The notes beneath the pieces were generated by a model, which did no database searches, was not told the DNA's origin, and saw nothing but the letters and a program-made list of their open reading frames with translations. DNA of 64,000 nucleotides, taken from Clonostachys chloroleuca. Taxonomy: Eukaryota > Ascomycota > Sordariomycetes > Hypocreales > Bionectriaceae. The stretch covers positions 15,252,001 to 15,316,000 of the forward strand of contig JBANAY010000003.1 of assembly GCA_037952775.1 (NCBI GenBank), in the 5' to 3' direction. Position numbers and translations under genes: made by a program. Position 1 is the stretch's first letter. Each line of letters opens with the position of its first letter. Shown here in pieces: positions 33,101 to 45,795 of this stretch.

Positions 33101-33994
33101 CTTGAAGACTGGGTTTGGGAACTTTGTTCAATGTAATAAATTATGTTAAGCTCAATAAGTCACCAGCAAACAGCAAGATTCAAGCAAGTCTCGCAGTAAA
33201 GTTCAGTTAAAATGTTACCTCTTGTCCTTCTGTAAAGGCTTCTAGATGAAGCGAGATGAATAAGTCGTCTGAAGCAGATGAAGGTCGCGTTGGCCTGGTT
33301 TCATGCTATTTATAAAGTGCCAAACAAAAGCGATAATAGGAGCAGCTGTTGTATGGTATTGGGTAGAGAAAATGTGACCGCAAGTGGCCAGTTAGCGGCG
33401 ACGGACCAAAGAGGTAGCTCTTCGGAGATCTGTTCTCATTGTGCTGCCGGCAAGTGTTGTGATTTGTTGGCGGATGTAGGCTTTCAGACCAATCCTAGGT
33501 TTGTGTGTGAGTAACTGTCAAGGGGTGACATTAAATCTAATACACCGGTAGGGAGGTTATCGTGTTGTCTTGGAATATCAATTATGTCACCTCCTGGTGT
33601 TCCGGTCACTTGATCGGCAACACTCTCAGTGGAGTTGCTCAAGAATGAATAACGTAATGAGCCCTCTCCTCCCCACCAAATCTCCATCTGCTTGACTCAT
33701 CGATCCAATTGCCCGCGGTCGGACACTTCAAATTATTAATATGAACATCCTCACAAGGCCGGATCATGTTCCCGGGCCGGAAGGCTGTCTTGACTACACC
33801 GAATAATCTTTCTAGCATTCCTCGCGGGGGGATATGGCGGGTAGTGGATGCTTGAGATAGGTTATTATAGCCCTACGAGTTTCATACAAAAGAAATACAC
33901 CCCAGAAGTCTGGTTTTCCATCACTTAAATATCCTCAGTCTTCTCTTTCTGTCCACTCTAGGAAGCTCTGTTGCCCCCAAGTTGAACAGAAGAA
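33101..33994. other. Intergenic region, transporter promoter
   Basis: No gene supported. CCGG-rich palindromic stretch near 33758-33785. Confidence 0.55.
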
Positions 33995-35391
33995 ATGGCA
34001 TCTGAGAAGGATACCCGGGGCCCTACTTATGACTGCGAAAACCGAGCAGAGGAGTCTGACCAAGGCCAACTCCTTCCGCCCCTGCCCCCTACTGACAATG
34101 GGCGGGAAGCATGGAAGTACTTGATAGCATGTTTTGTGGTTGAGGCTCTTCTTTGGGGTATGCCGATTCTCAATTTCCCTCTTGCGTTTATCGAATTGAG
34201 AGGGGATAAACTAACCGGCCTCCTTTTTCGCTGTCTCTAGGCTTCCCAGTCAGTTTTGGGGTCTTTCAAGATTACTACTCCCGACAGCCCGAGTTTGAAG
34301 GCGACAGTAACATCCCTGTTATTGGTACCGTTGCTACCAGTCTCTATTTTCTCGGCGCTCCCGTTGCGGCTCCAATTGTTAAGAGATTTCGCCGCTTCCA
34401 GCGTCACATGGTGGTCATTGGATCCATTATTTGTGTTCTGTCTGTTCTGATCGCGTCTTTCGTCAACTCGATCCCGGCTCTTATCGCCACACAAGGTGCA
34501 CTTTACGGATTGGGCTTTTTGATGCTTTATATGCCACTTCTGTTCATGCTCAACGAATGGTTCATCAAACGCCGCGGATTCGCTTACGGTGTCCTTTACG
34601 CTGGAGGTGGCTTTAGCGGCGTTGGATTGCCCTTCCTTCTCGAGTGGTTACTGAGCAGCTATGGACACAAAACAACTCTGCGAATTGTCTGCATCGCACA
34701 GTTTGTTTTGGTTGCACCGTCGCTCTTCTTCCTCAGACCACGCTTGCCCTCTTCGCACCACGATAATTTGCACGCTCTTGATCTTAGGTTCCTGCAGAAT
34801 CCATTGTTTTGGGTTTTCACAGTGTCAAATATCTGCCAGGGTTTAGCATACTACTTCCCTCCCCTGTACCTCCCATCATATGCATCAGACATGGGCATGT
34901 CCGGAACCATCGGTGCAATGATTCTCGCCGCAAATAACCTTGCTACCATTTTTGGGCAAATTGGTTTTGGTCATCTGACAGACCGCTGCAGCAACATTCA
35001 CATCCTCGTCTGTATTTCTACCCTTGGTGCTTCCCTCTCTGCCTTCCTCTTGTGGGGTTTCTGTCACCATCTGGCAACCTTGGTTATCTTCTCAATCATC
35101 TGGGGAATCACTGCCGGCGCGTACGTGGTCTTCTGGCCCAAGTTTGGCACCATGCTGTCCGAGGATCCGCAGCCTGTATATTCCCTCATGGCACTCGGCA
35201 AAGGCATCGGAAACATCGTCACTGGTCCCATCTCAGCTGTTCTATTGACGAGGTCTCTGTCACTTGGCAGTTACGGCCTAAACAAATATGAGCCAGCTAT
35301 TCTATTTGTGGGCTCTCTCATGTTGATCTCTTCTCTTGCTATCGTTGGATGGCCCATCCAGCGCTTAATGGCAAGAAGAACTGATCTTTAA
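33995..35391 (+). CDS. MFS transporter, monocarboxylate-permease-like
   Basis: 437-residue plasma-membrane transporter in two exons (33995-34157, 34241-35391; GTATGC donor, CTCTAG acceptor). A hydrophilic N-terminus is followed by about 12 hydrophobic helices. MCT-family signs: FPVSFGVFQDYY at the first loop, and GFAYGVLYAGGGFSGVGLP in helices 4-5. Likely carries a monocarboxylate or related small acid; fungal members of this family are often uncharacterised. Lies tail to tail with an UNC93-like gene. Confidence 0.92.
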
Positions 35392-35828
35392 TAAGAAAAC
35401 TATCATAGGATTGACATTGTTTCCCATACGAAGTTCCCGCCATTAAAAAATAACTGCATCAATGTTTAATTTGGATTTTAGAAGGCATTAAACATAGCAC
35501 GTGGGCCAAGTGCCTCAAGGGCCACTTGACTGCAACGCATAAATTGCAAAGATTTTCAAGTTTATTTCTTTCGTTTGTTTTAGATATTTTCTCAAAGCCC
35601 CTATTCATCCTTCTAGAGGTAATGGGGTATGTAGAGTGCAACAGCGTCTAAGAATCACGGAAGAAAGTTCAAACTCCCAGAGCTCGAATTAGAAAAAAAG
35701 GCAAATTCTCAAAAAAGGAAACAATTGAAAATCGAACCTATTTTATCCGCAGTCTATGAATCCATCTATTAGTGACCTTTTATCGCCTATTTCTATTCTA
35801 GGAGCTTCGGCAGTCGTTTCACCAGTCT
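35392..35828. other. Intergenic, between convergent transporter genes
   Basis: AT-rich 3' flanks, nothing else seen. Confidence 0.6.
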
Positions 35829-37498
35829 TTAGGACTTGCCCGCCGAATTTTCCGTCTCCTCCTCTCTCTCTTCATTATTGTCTTTGACTCCATTGTAATC
35901 GACGCCTACCTTGCGAACGACGAGGAATGCTGGAACTATCGCCAAGCCCCACAGAGCAAAGTTGATGCCCAAGCATACGATGAGCTATGATATCGTTAGT
36001 ACTCGTTATTGGAAAGACACGAGGAGAGAGATATCCTACCGGAGTTTGTGTGGAACTGATGCCCGATGAGATGCACTGCCCAGCGCTCTCGAGCGCCCGC
36101 ACATATGAGGTGAGTCGGGGCGTATCAGCAGCCTCTCTCGCCAGGAAACCGATGAGCCAGTAGCCGAAGTTGTATGTAAGAGCCCAGTTCATCTGCCAGA
36201 GGATATACAAGGCCCAGCCGCGGCCAAAACCGGAGTCATCCCAGTCAAGTCCGGGTGGCTTGTTTCCGTACTCGCGCTGGATGATCACGCCCCAAATCCA
36301 GCAGCCTCCAATCAGTGCCATCATGATCGAGTAAGCATACTTTGCACGTGAGTTAAGTGAGAGACGAGTCCAATCCAGGAAAGTACCCATCAATAGGGTT
36401 GCAGTGATTTGGGCCAAGGAGGAAATAAGTGAAGCCAGGGCGCGTGAGCGAACTGAGAAATACAGGGAAAGATAAGATCCGATATAAGGGAGGCACCAAT
36501 TGATATAGATAAATAGGGGTGTTCTGTTTCCGATTATTAGCAGCGTTTCACTTCAAGATTGGGGGATTTTTCACGGCGCAGGATCTTACAAGAGTAACAA
36601 CTCCTTTCGGACCATGAGCCGACCAAGAGCCTTAAGTTCGTCCAAGTCTGAGATGCGTTTGATCAGGTTGATTCGGGTGCCGTTACGCCTGACCACCTTC
36701 TCTGGCGGTGAAAGAAAGAAACCAGCAGCTGGTCCAAGGCATTCTTCATCAAAGAACAGTCAGTGGTTGTTATGTTGGGACGCAAAACATGAGCATATCT
36801 AACTTACGGAGAACGACGAAGACGATATACGTCCTCCAGTCAAGTTTCCCAGTTCTGGATCCCGTGGCATTGAAAGCCAAGTTGATAATGCCTCCAAGAA
36901 TACTCCCGCTATTCCTATAGCATAGCCAGTAAGCAAGATATTTGCCTCTGGTATGTTGCTCAGGATAGAGTAGCATGATAGCGCCTTCTGCCGCCCAAAA
37001 TAGGCCGGCCGTGATACCACAGGCAGCTGAGCCAACGTAGATGAACCACTCCACACCATAACGGTTGTTAGTGTATAATGCAGCCGAGTACAGAACATAG
37101 CCTGTAGTGCCGAGGATGAGGGTGTTCTTGAGGCCAATACGGTTGGCAACAATGCTCCCGCAAAGACAAGTGATCGTCATCAGGGAGAAGAGAACTGCAT
37201 TGCCGGCCCTAAACACAATAGCATGTCAATAGGGATGTATTAAACGTTCGGAACAAGCCCAGACTTACATCACCAGGAATGGCGTTTGTTGGCCACCTGC
37301 ACCAACTGAATTCATGGCATTCCATAGCCCGGGTGCCGTGAAGGCCGCAATTCCAACGACTGTCGCCTGGAAAAAGACGCCGCGGAACCAATGATACTTG
37401 GGACTGGCCGTTGAAAGTTCCTCGATGTCCGAGGTGGGGATGTTGCCCCCAGACTTTACCGGGGGTTCGGCCCCGGATAGATTCGACACATCGGCCAT
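35829..37498 (-). CDS. UNC93-like major facilitator protein
   Basis: 474-residue membrane protein in five exons: 37498-37269, 37208-36808, 36743-36590, 36523-36040, 35984-35829; total divisible by three and all donors/acceptors canonical. About 11-12 hydrophobic segments. Diagnostic blocks of the fungal UNC93 group: PGLWNAMNSVGAGGQ, GITAGLFWAAEGAIMLLYPE, NWALTYNFGYWLIGFLAREA. The C-terminus is acidic and cytosolic. Fungal UNC93-like proteins have no firm substrate. The neighbouring MFS and TauD-like genes make a nutrient-related locus plausible. Confidence 0.93.
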
Positions 37499-38118
37499 GA
37501 TCGACAGGTCTTCCTTTCGGTCCTTTTCTGTCCTTTCTTCTTCCTCCCTTTAATGCAGGCAGGGCTAACAAAAGCGGATCAGATACCTTAAAACAAAGTT
37601 GACGTGCATGGCATGAAGTAAAAACGGTGTCCATGGGGTATGTTTTATTCCCGAACCCCTGTATCTTCGGCATCACCAGTTTTTGCTTGGCCGTTGAGGC
37701 AATCCGTCGAGACGATTGCGTGACCACCAGAATCCACTCATATTGACGATGATACGGTGAGCAAAACAATTCCCCGTTTTTCATCTCTACTGTCCCGGAG
37801 AATAGAAAAAGTACCGCTGAGAGATTTTCCTGCCTAGTGCCTTTACCATCTCTGATGTTTGACGCAATTCGTTACAGCCCATGCCTTATCAATAGCGTGG
37901 AGAGCAGGGGATAGTGGTCTTATAGTTTGAATTGCGCAATCCTGTATCCATAATTCACCTTGCTCGCCGTTCAAGTGTAGAGCGCGGTTCTGTCCATTGT
38001 CAATAACTCCGGGTATTTGTTGATTAAAAGCATACATTATTGAACTGATTGTAGCGGATAACTGAGAGACGCGTTAATCTTTGTTCGTTATCTCAGCTAC
38101 TCAAAGCCAGCAACAACT
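37499..38118. promoter_or_regulatory. Divergent promoter between UNC93-like and TauD-like genes
   Basis: 620 bp separating two divergent starts; a natural place for shared control. No specific operator recognised. Confidence 0.5.
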
Positions 38119-39510
38119 ATGGCGTCTCAGATTTCTTTCAATGAATTCACCTTCGAGGGTCAGCAGAGCACCAAAAACCTCGGTTTCGATTGGGATGCCC
38201 CCTTCCCTCTAGCACTCCAAGCGGCTTCGCCTAGTTCAGCGACGTTACAAGATTATATCGACGCTCTAAAGGAGCTTACCAAGTCTGGGAAGATCTTTGA
38301 TCTGGTGAAGAAGCATGGAGGTGCTGTTCTCATCCGTGGGCTGCCAATCGACAACGCGCAGGACTACAGCGATGCTGCACATGCCTTTGGATTCCGAGCA
38401 CATGAGGAGGTAGGAAGACCGCCGGCACGGACCATCCTAGCCAAAAATGTTAAGACAGCAAACGAAGGGTATGGAAATGCCGGCTTTTTAATCCAACATG
38501 GTGACCCTATCGTACTAATATGTTGCAGACCTCCTGAACTTCCCATTTGGCCCCATAACGAATACGGCTGGTCAACAATCAACCCGGCATGGCTCACCTT
38601 CTCTGCCGTTGTGCCCGCCGAAACCGGTAAGACCAAACACTCTCCTGCTCCTCGTATGCTCAATTATAATACTAATATCTCATGTGCGCCAGGTGGAGAA
38701 ACACCGATTAATTCGAGCATCCAGCTCGCCTCGAGAATAAAAGCCGAAGCCCCCGAGTTCTACGAAAAGGTCCTCAAGAAGGGGATCCGATACGTCTACC
38801 GTTACGGCAAAGAGGATGTTGTATCTACTACTGGAACAAGCGTATACGGCGCGTATGGACAAAATGTCTTACCGAGCGACGACGAAAAGACCGCTCGCGC
38901 CAAAATTGAGGAGGAGGTGCGCCGGCACAGCAACGTATTTGAGTGGAACGAAGACGGCAGCTTGACGGTCACCCACACCACACCCTGTATGTGCTGTATG
39001 GATGAGCCTAGGGGGAGAGATGCTAACTCTATGGGTACAGTAATTCGAATTCACAAAGACACAGGTCTAACGACGTGGTTTGGCAATGTCACCAGTGCAT
39101 GGGGTCGCAGTACACATCACGGAGCAACAGAGCCCCCGTTCAGAGGCGATGATGACTCGTACCATCCTCCTCCGTTATACGGAGACGGGGAGCAGATTGA
39201 GAAGAAGTACCTGGATCTGGCGCTCCACATTGCCGAGTCATCGCAGGTACTTGTAAAATGGGAGAAGGGGGATGTTGTTCTTCTTGATGTAAGTCCGACA
39301 GCTCGTCCTACCCTGCACCGCTGGAACAATTGGTGCTAATCAGAACTTGGAACACAGAATTTTGCCGTCATGCACTCGAGGTCTCCGTGGAAGGGTGAGA
39401 GAAAAGTACTAGCTGCATTGTGGGACGAAGACGGGAGAGTCGACGATTTTGCAGAGGGGAAAGAAATACTAAAAAACATCCCTCGTCGGCCGATACTCGT
39501 CCAGGATTGA
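38119..39510 (+). CDS. TauD/TfdA-type Fe(II)/2-oxoglutarate dioxygenase
   Basis: 380-residue non-haem iron oxygenase in five exons: 38119-38468, 38529-38626, 38693-38986, 39041-39288, 39358-39510; total divisible by three. Metal ligands: His and Glu in WPHNEYG (H-x-E form, as in clavaminate-synthase relatives) and the distal His in FAVMHSRSPW, followed by the oxoglutarate-binding Arg context (KGERKVLAALW). Members hydroxylate or cleave sulfonates, amino acids and other small acids. The start is a good ATG after a CAACA context. Divergent from the UNC93-like transporter. Confidence 0.93.
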
Positions 39511-41482
39511 GGATTGTACGTCAGCACCCACACCTAAGGATCATTAAATAACAAGCAAATATGATAAAGTATCCAAGGCCAATTGGTATCCATCATAGTT
39601 ATTCTTAGTGGGAATGAAGCAAAGAAGTGTTTCCGACATAGGGTCGAGTACAGACCTGGCCGGAGCTGGATAGCTTGAGTACAACCGCACTTACACACAA
39701 CCGAGATCGCCAAAGGTCACTGACGGTGTCCGACCAATTGAACTCTTAACGAGCAGGTATCTTATTTGCTAGAGAGCACATGCATGTGCGCCAGGGGTAG
39801 GGAAAAGGTAAGCATATTTACTGGGTGCTGTAGTGAAGGCGGTGGCTATTCCCGAAGAACGGTGATATCTCTCACTCAGTGATTGCTTCTTAGGCCGCAG
39901 CCATCCATCTGTCGGATAATCATTGCCGCCCTCGCTCAATTGGATGGGCTGATGGGCGTCTTCAAACGCTGCGCCCCCGAAAACCAAAGGCCAGCTCTGA
40001 TTCGCGAGCTGCAAGCAAGATGTCACTCCCTGGAAGAACAAGCAGCCACCTTCGTCAGCACATTCATGCATCACCATTGCAGCGTGAGCACTGGAGCAGG
40101 CCGAAGGGGCTTGGTAAGCTAGTGGCGTTCTATGGCAGCCGTGATAGGGGTGTGTTGCTGCAGCGGAAATTGCTATGGGGATTTGCTCTTCAGCCGCAGC
40201 ACAAGCTGCAGAGCCGGTAATTTTAGCGTCTCATAACGATAGTGACACTTGCTCAGTGCTTCACTCTTCTAGAGCGTGCTAGAAACGGTGGCTTTCTAGG
40301 CGACAGGCGCCCCTGAACAACATCTTGCCCGGCCTGCCGGTTCAACCTTGCGCTGCCACTGACCGTTTGGCCAGGGGAATGAGATGAAATCTAGTATGCA
40401 AGCTTTCGGGAGGTTCCGAGTCGGTGTGACTCCTCCATGAGTGAGTGAAATCCGCCTCCCCTTCAGCCTGAGGTATGAGTCCGCAGCTCCAGTGGCCGAC
40501 ATACAGCAAATCACCGCTCGGTCTAAGCGCAGGATGCACACACAGATGCATTAGCAAACCCCGCCCAGGCAGCGGGAGAGCAATCGGAAGCCGTGCCTTG
40601 AACTTGTGCTCCTCAGCTCGTCTATACAGGGGAAGCTGTGTTGTCAGCTACAGCCCTGACAACAATACGGCAGAAGCGAAGGAGGAAGAGGCATCTCTGT
40701 TCACATGCAAGGAAGATGCCACCACTAGGAGAAGTACAGTGAGGGAAGCATATCGCATCATCATCATTATCTAGGGGAGTTCTCATACCAGTCTCCAAGG
40801 CTAGGAAGAAGGATCTATATGTAGGTAGGACGTTTTCTGCCTTCAGGTTTCCCGACTCCCCATGGGGAAGGAAGCAGAAGCGCATCGTGCTAGATGGGCT
40901 ACTGTGAAGGGGCAAATTTTGTTGGGTCAGACGATGGCAGGGCTGACACCCTTGAATGGGTAAGCGCCGGAACCAGTATGGTCTAGACTCAGCCGTTCTG
41001 CAAGGCACATGCATCTGCAGGACCTGGCGAGCGTGCAACTGAGATGTCCCTAGCTAATTGGTCTGATGTGTGCTTGTCTTGTCCAACGGTTGGCGTTAAT
41101 AGTAATCTTGTGGCTTACACCTCGTGTTACTGGTCGTCACCACACATAGAGAACTTGAAAGCTGAAAGCCGATCACTCTTGCTTTTGTTAGAGTACAGAA
41201 AGATGTTAGCGGTGATTCTTTCTTTAGTCATGGCCTAGGTTGGTGTCTCTAGACTGACCAAAGATCTGGGTGCCAGTGAGGCTATTTGTTGCCTAGCTCC
41301 TCATGCACCTGTAAGATTAATAAATGCCCACCCTCCACACTTAGGCACACTCGTCGTATAAGTGTGACGAACCCGAGTCGGAATTTTTTGGCCTCTTGCT
41401 TCAAGACTTAAGGAGAACAGCCCTCACTTCTGCTGGCCGAGGACTAGGTGAACCAGCAGCAACATTCGGTTCAGTCGTTACA
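39511..41482. other. Long intergenic region, partly GC-rich
   Basis: The plus strand at 39905-40120 reads like a coding relic (IIAALAQLDGLMGVFKRCAP followed by ALIRELQARCHSLEEQ), perhaps the end of a regulatory protein, but nothing upstream joins to it. No other feature is recognised before the Cys-rich gene. A short hydrophobic ORF at 41206-41238 (MLAVILSLVMA) could in principle be a leader exon of the next gene; no junction can be shown. Confidence 0.4.
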
Positions 41483-43000
41483 ATGAAGCTTCCTCTATTC
41501 GGGACGAAGGCTGCCAGCCCTGCTGATCTTCCAAAAGACATCCTTGTCTACAACAGCTCCGAGAATGCTGACAATTCACTTGATCATACCGCCAATGACC
41601 TCTTGGTGGTTTACCAGAAAGCAACTACCGACAGGCTCTTACCCCCGAACTTGTTCAGCCCACTCCTGTTCGCCCGTGAAAACGATGGGCCCAATTGTGC
41701 TTCTGGAGAAGTAGCTTGCCAGAATACCTGCATACCCAAAGGCGCCGACTGCTGCGGGGGGACTTTCTATTGCAATGCCGGCTCATCTTGCACCAAGGAT
41801 GGCTGCTGCGCTGATGGCTCAGTATGTGACAGTCAGAAGTGCGAGGGTGATCAGGAAGCATGTGGCACAGGTTGCATGCCCAAGGGCTCGGTATGCTGCG
41901 GCAGCTCGTATTGTGGCTCTGGGTCAGTTTGCTCCAAGGACAACACTTGCAGTCCCTCATCGTCGAGCAAACCCTCGGCAGCCGTCCAGACCGCCCAGTC
42001 AGACAAATCAACCACAGTCAAGTCTGCGACTTCAGACAAGCCTACAACATCGGCAGAGCCCACAACATCCGAGCAGCCCACCTCAACATCTGCGAGACCC
42101 AAGACAACGACATCAGACAAGCCTTCAACTTCCACGAAACCCACATCAACAACACAGCCCACCACCTCACGATCTTCGACGACATCGGACAAACGAACAT
42201 CTGACACCGATTCTATCACGACCCATCCAACGACCACGAGCTCGAGCAGCATCTCTACAGACACTTCCCTTATCGCTACAACAACCATAGAACAGGATCT
42301 CGCTGCGATTCTTCAAACTGCTATCCCCACTTCAGCCCAGACAGACCCCGAGGCGAGGTGTTTTCTATTGTCTGGGCACGCATCACAATATACCACTCCT
42401 TCATGGTATACGACACTCCCTGGCGACTTACAAAGCTACTATGCCTCGGCCACCATTGAAGCCTCAGCAACATCCCACTGCACTCCAACAAACGCACCCT
42501 CAAAGGTGACCTCTCAGGAATCAGCTGTGCCTGCTCCGATCGTTGGTGCTGTCATAGGCGCTGCAGCCTTCGTCGCTGGCGTAGTTACACTTTTGATTTT
42601 GCTAGCCAGGTCTGGCAAACTCCCGTGGCAAGCACGCCGTAATGCGCACGATACAGACGATACATCTGATGGGGCTGAGCTGATCCCGGTCCGGGAAAAG
42701 ACGAAGAAGCACTTGTCTTTTGAAACTGGTCCAACTGGTGGAATAGTTGCCCCTCCGTCGACCCTTCGCCATGATAGTCGGCTGTACGTCTCCCCACCTA
42801 CAGTTCCTAGATCACAGGCGAGAACTGAGGAAGGGAATCAAGTTGTACAGTACGATTGGCCCATCGCCCCATCCCCAGTGGCCTCGCCGGGACGGTCTAG
42901 CTTTCAGCCGAGTCCAGTATCGAGCAATGCGAGGTTCACTCCTCCGATTTCTTTTGGCGCGGAATGGTTACCCTCGAAGGAAGGCCCCAGGGCAATCTAA
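41483..43000 (+). CDS. Cys-rich, Ser/Thr-rich single-pass surface protein
   Basis: 505 residues from ATG 41483; the frame is open upstream to 41396 without an ATG, so a 5' exon carrying a signal peptide may be missing. Order: about 75 residues, two tandem Cys-rich modules (CASGEVACQNTCIPKGADCC...CC and CEGDQEACGTGCMPKGSVCC...C), a long Ser/Thr/Pro/Lys stalk with repeated SDKPTTS/TSTKPTS units that should be heavily O-glycosylated, a lone PSWYTTLPGDLQSYYAS motif, a transmembrane helix (VPAPIVGAVIGAAAFVAGVV) with a basic stop, and a roughly 140-residue cytosolic tail. This is the layout of wall-sensor-like fungal surface proteins. Ligand unknown. Confidence 0.85.
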   Translation: MKLPLFGTKAASPADLPKDILVYNSSENADNSLDHTANDLLVVYQKATTDRLLPPNLFSPLLFARENDGPNCASGEVACQNTCIPKGADCCGGTFYCNAGSSCTKDGCCADGSVCDSQKCEGDQEACGTGCMPKGSVCCGSSYCGSGSVCSKDNTCSPSSSSKPSAAVQTAQSDKSTTVKSATSDKPTTSAEPTTSEQPTSTSARPKTTTSDKPSTSTKPTSTTQPTTSRSSTTSDKRTSDTDSITTHPTTTSSSSISTDTSLIATTTIEQDLAAILQTAIPTSAQTDPEARCFLLSGHASQYTTPSWYTTLPGDLQSYYASATIEASATSHCTPTNAPSKVTSQESAVPAPIVGAVIGAAAFVAGVVTLLILLARSGKLPWQARRNAHDTDDTSDGAELIPVREKTKKHLSFETGPTGGIVAPPSTLRHDSRLYVSPPTVPRSQARTEEGNQVVQYDWPIAPSPVASPGRSSFQPSPVSSNARFTPPISFGAEWLPSKEGPRAI

Positions 43001-43318
43001 TAAAACGAAATAGATGGAAGATTACGGCTAGTGTAAAAGTATTGTGAAATGTAATGAACGAGATATGATTGAAATAGAATAATTGTAACCCGCCTTGATA
43101 ATATCGATGAATCATTACTACTGCATACCGATCAGCAGCGTGGTCTTCCACGCTCAACGTACATGAACACTGCTGGCTTGTTCTACTAATCACAGAAGAA
43201 AAAGTGGTTCAGGCTGATTTTACTCGACTGGAACTCCGATGAGTTCTAGCTAAAGATAACTGTAGTTAAGCAATTGCATGATGTTATGCCCTCCGCCTGA
43301 GTCTCCTGATATCAGTCT
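43001..43318. other. Intergenic, between convergent genes
   Basis: 3' flanks only. Confidence 0.6.
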
Positions 43319-45795
43319 TCAGGGCCTGTTCATTGAAATTAAGCCGAAGTTTTCGATCATATTCCAACCCTTTGCCAAATTAGTCAAGATACAAGCATTT
43401 TCACATTCTCCACTTACTAAGACTGCATAGATTCCAACGAGTTCTTGTCCGCGGGGTTCCAATGTAGTCCAATTCTTGGGAACATCGACATTTCTTTGCT
43501 GATCAAAGACTTGGCTGGGAGACTCGGAACTGTCGAGAATATTACTGGCAATCTTCCGCTTAGTTGATGCCGGGGCTGGTAACACTTCAGCTGTTCGACG
43601 GTTGGTACGAATCTGCAGACCAGGTTAACAGACAGTTGTAGACCATTTGATGCTACTCACATTTAAACCTTGCAACATCGGCCTGGTATCGAATAGTTTC
43701 GTATACAAAACATCGATGCGTTGGATTCTTTCTCCGCCAGGACCATCTATCGGCACGCTAAATTTGACTTCCTCGGGATCTTCTTCGGTTTCATCCTCTG
43801 CGTCGGGGTCAGAGGTGATCATGCCGAAGAATCGATCTCTGCTCGAATCGGTATATGTAAACTCGACGCCTGTGATTTGGATAGTCACGCCAGTAAGCGC
43901 CCAGACTACTATCTCCTTTAGCGATGGCAAAAGCTCTCCGTGAGAGCCGCCAAAATAAAAGGTATCGATCGGACGAGACTTCCCAACATCGGTCCCTCCC
44001 TCCATTCCCATGTACCAGTGAGCATACTCCTTCCCACTTCCATCCAAGAAATAATGATTAGGTGGTATATTCGGCATCCAGGGACAAAGGTACTTCCATG
44101 GAACATTGTTTATCCATGTCGTAGTCTCCATGTTACTGGTGTGTATGCTGAAAGAGACCATACGAAACGCCTGAAAAGGTCAGCCGGAATTGCCTTTGGC
44201 GTCATCGTTCGAAACTCACATCAAATTCCGCCTTCATCGCAAGAAGATCACCTCCGCCTCCTCGCAGTGAGTAAAGAGGTAGATTTTCATGTTTCCCAGC
44301 CCAGGAGGACAGAGAGCCATCCTTCATGATAGTCGCAATACCTTGTATTCCCGACATACCTAGGGCCAGATGCCATCCGCAAATCGGCGAAAGGCTTTTA
44401 TCAACCTCAATTTGCTTCTCCCCTCGACCAGTGTACCCAATCTTAATTGACGAATCGTTGTGAATATGAAGTTCCAGTCCAGAAATATACTTCTCGGTGC
44501 CAACCCTAGCAAACGAAACAACCACTCTATCTAGCCGGAGCGGAGTTGGTACCTGAACAACACGGGTCCGTAGCGGCCTACAGCCAAATTCGAAGAAATC
44601 AGGCTCATTCACCAGCCCTCTGGTGGCGGTCTGCCACTGGGCCTTGAGCCACTCACTACTATGCTGCGGTTCGATCAATCCTACAACAGGCTCGCCATGG
44701 CAAGCTGGATGAACAGCTTCATGGAGCTGGTGCTTGAGCATGGTTGAAAGTTCCCAAACACGGTAGCGACCTGTTAAAGATATTGCTGGGTCCTCTTTCA
44801 GCCTGTCCATGGCGAAGTACAATGACCGCCAAGACTGAGGTTTCGACGATCGAGCCTCCAGCACATATCCAAATTCATGATCGAATGCAAACCTTGAGGC
44901 CCAAAATCCCTCTGGTAGTTGCATGTTAGCAAATACTGGAGATGCTTGCTTCAGTGCATAGACATCTTTTGACGGAAGGTTGAATAGAACCATTTGTCGC
45001 AATTCCATTGGCAATGATGAGAAACAATCACCCGCAGTAGGTATTTCCGGACCTTTCTCAGGCATGGGCTGCGCCGTACTCGGAGCGATATGTTCAGCTT
45101 CTACGAGTTCCTGGATCTCTGGAATTCGGGAAGGGGTTGAATACCGCCACCAATCCCCCATCAGGTCCCTGGCTCCTAGTTTTGAGCCTCTTGGGTCCTC
45201 AATCGGGACATGATCTATCAGGCCAACATAGTCGTGGCCCCAATCCAATGCCCCGCTCCTACTGAGTGGCATTGACAAGCAGGCTTGGAATAGAACTTGA
45301 AGATCAGGTGCATTCTCGGCATTGAGCATGTCCCAGCAAAAGGAATGGATGGCAAAACCCCAGAGGAAGGGGACAAGCGGTCTGACGAAGAGGGTTCCAT
45401 GTTGACGAAGAGTCTGTGTATGCTGGTGCCTCTTGAGGCTGTGCAATCGTGCCTTGATGAAACCATCACGTTCATCTAGGCCTCTTGGCTGTCTGCTCAT
45501 GTCCACCACGTTGGGGTCGATGGGGACTTGGACAATGGAGCCATGGCGAATGAGCCCAACGCCAGAGAGCGTCGCTTGCGTGCAGTCGACAGAGGACGTG
45601 TACACTTTATTTGCGACCAAAATGATTAGCTATCAATTGACAAGTGGATTGAGACGGAGGAACATTCTATGGGAGCTCTATGGGAGGGTTCGACGAACAG
45701 ACTCGGATCTCTTTGGCGCACCATTTTCTAGCATTGGATTCCAATCGGGCCCCACAGAGGATGCATGAAGTGCGGTCGTAAGCGAGTATGTTCAT
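43319..45795 (-). CDS. F-box protein with C-terminal carbohydrate/ligand-like module (DUF7600-type)
   Basis: 768 residues in four exons: 45795-45703, 45629-44220, 44170-43661, 43612-43319, all in frame. The N-terminus carries a Cys pair (CILCG) as in related fungal proteins. An F-box-like motif follows (CFSSLPMELRQMVLFNLPSK, then DVYALKQASPVFAN). The remainder is a large conserved domain with WASRFAFDHEFGYVLEA, GYTGRGEKQIEV, GWHLALGMSGIQGIATIM and FYFGGSHG, matching the long F-box proteins frequent in ascomycetes. F-box proteins are substrate adaptors of SCF ubiquitin ligases; target unknown. The first exon is inferred from frame and splice sites and is less certain. Confidence 0.85.

Noticed and set aside
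41044..41238. MLAVILSLVMA as leader exon of the surface protein
   Set aside because: A stop follows at once and no splice pair joins it in frame to the 41.4 kb frame.
41851..42288. Minus-strand Val-rich ORF in the surface-protein stalk
   Set aside because: Low-complexity mirror of the Ser/Thr stalk; a shadow.
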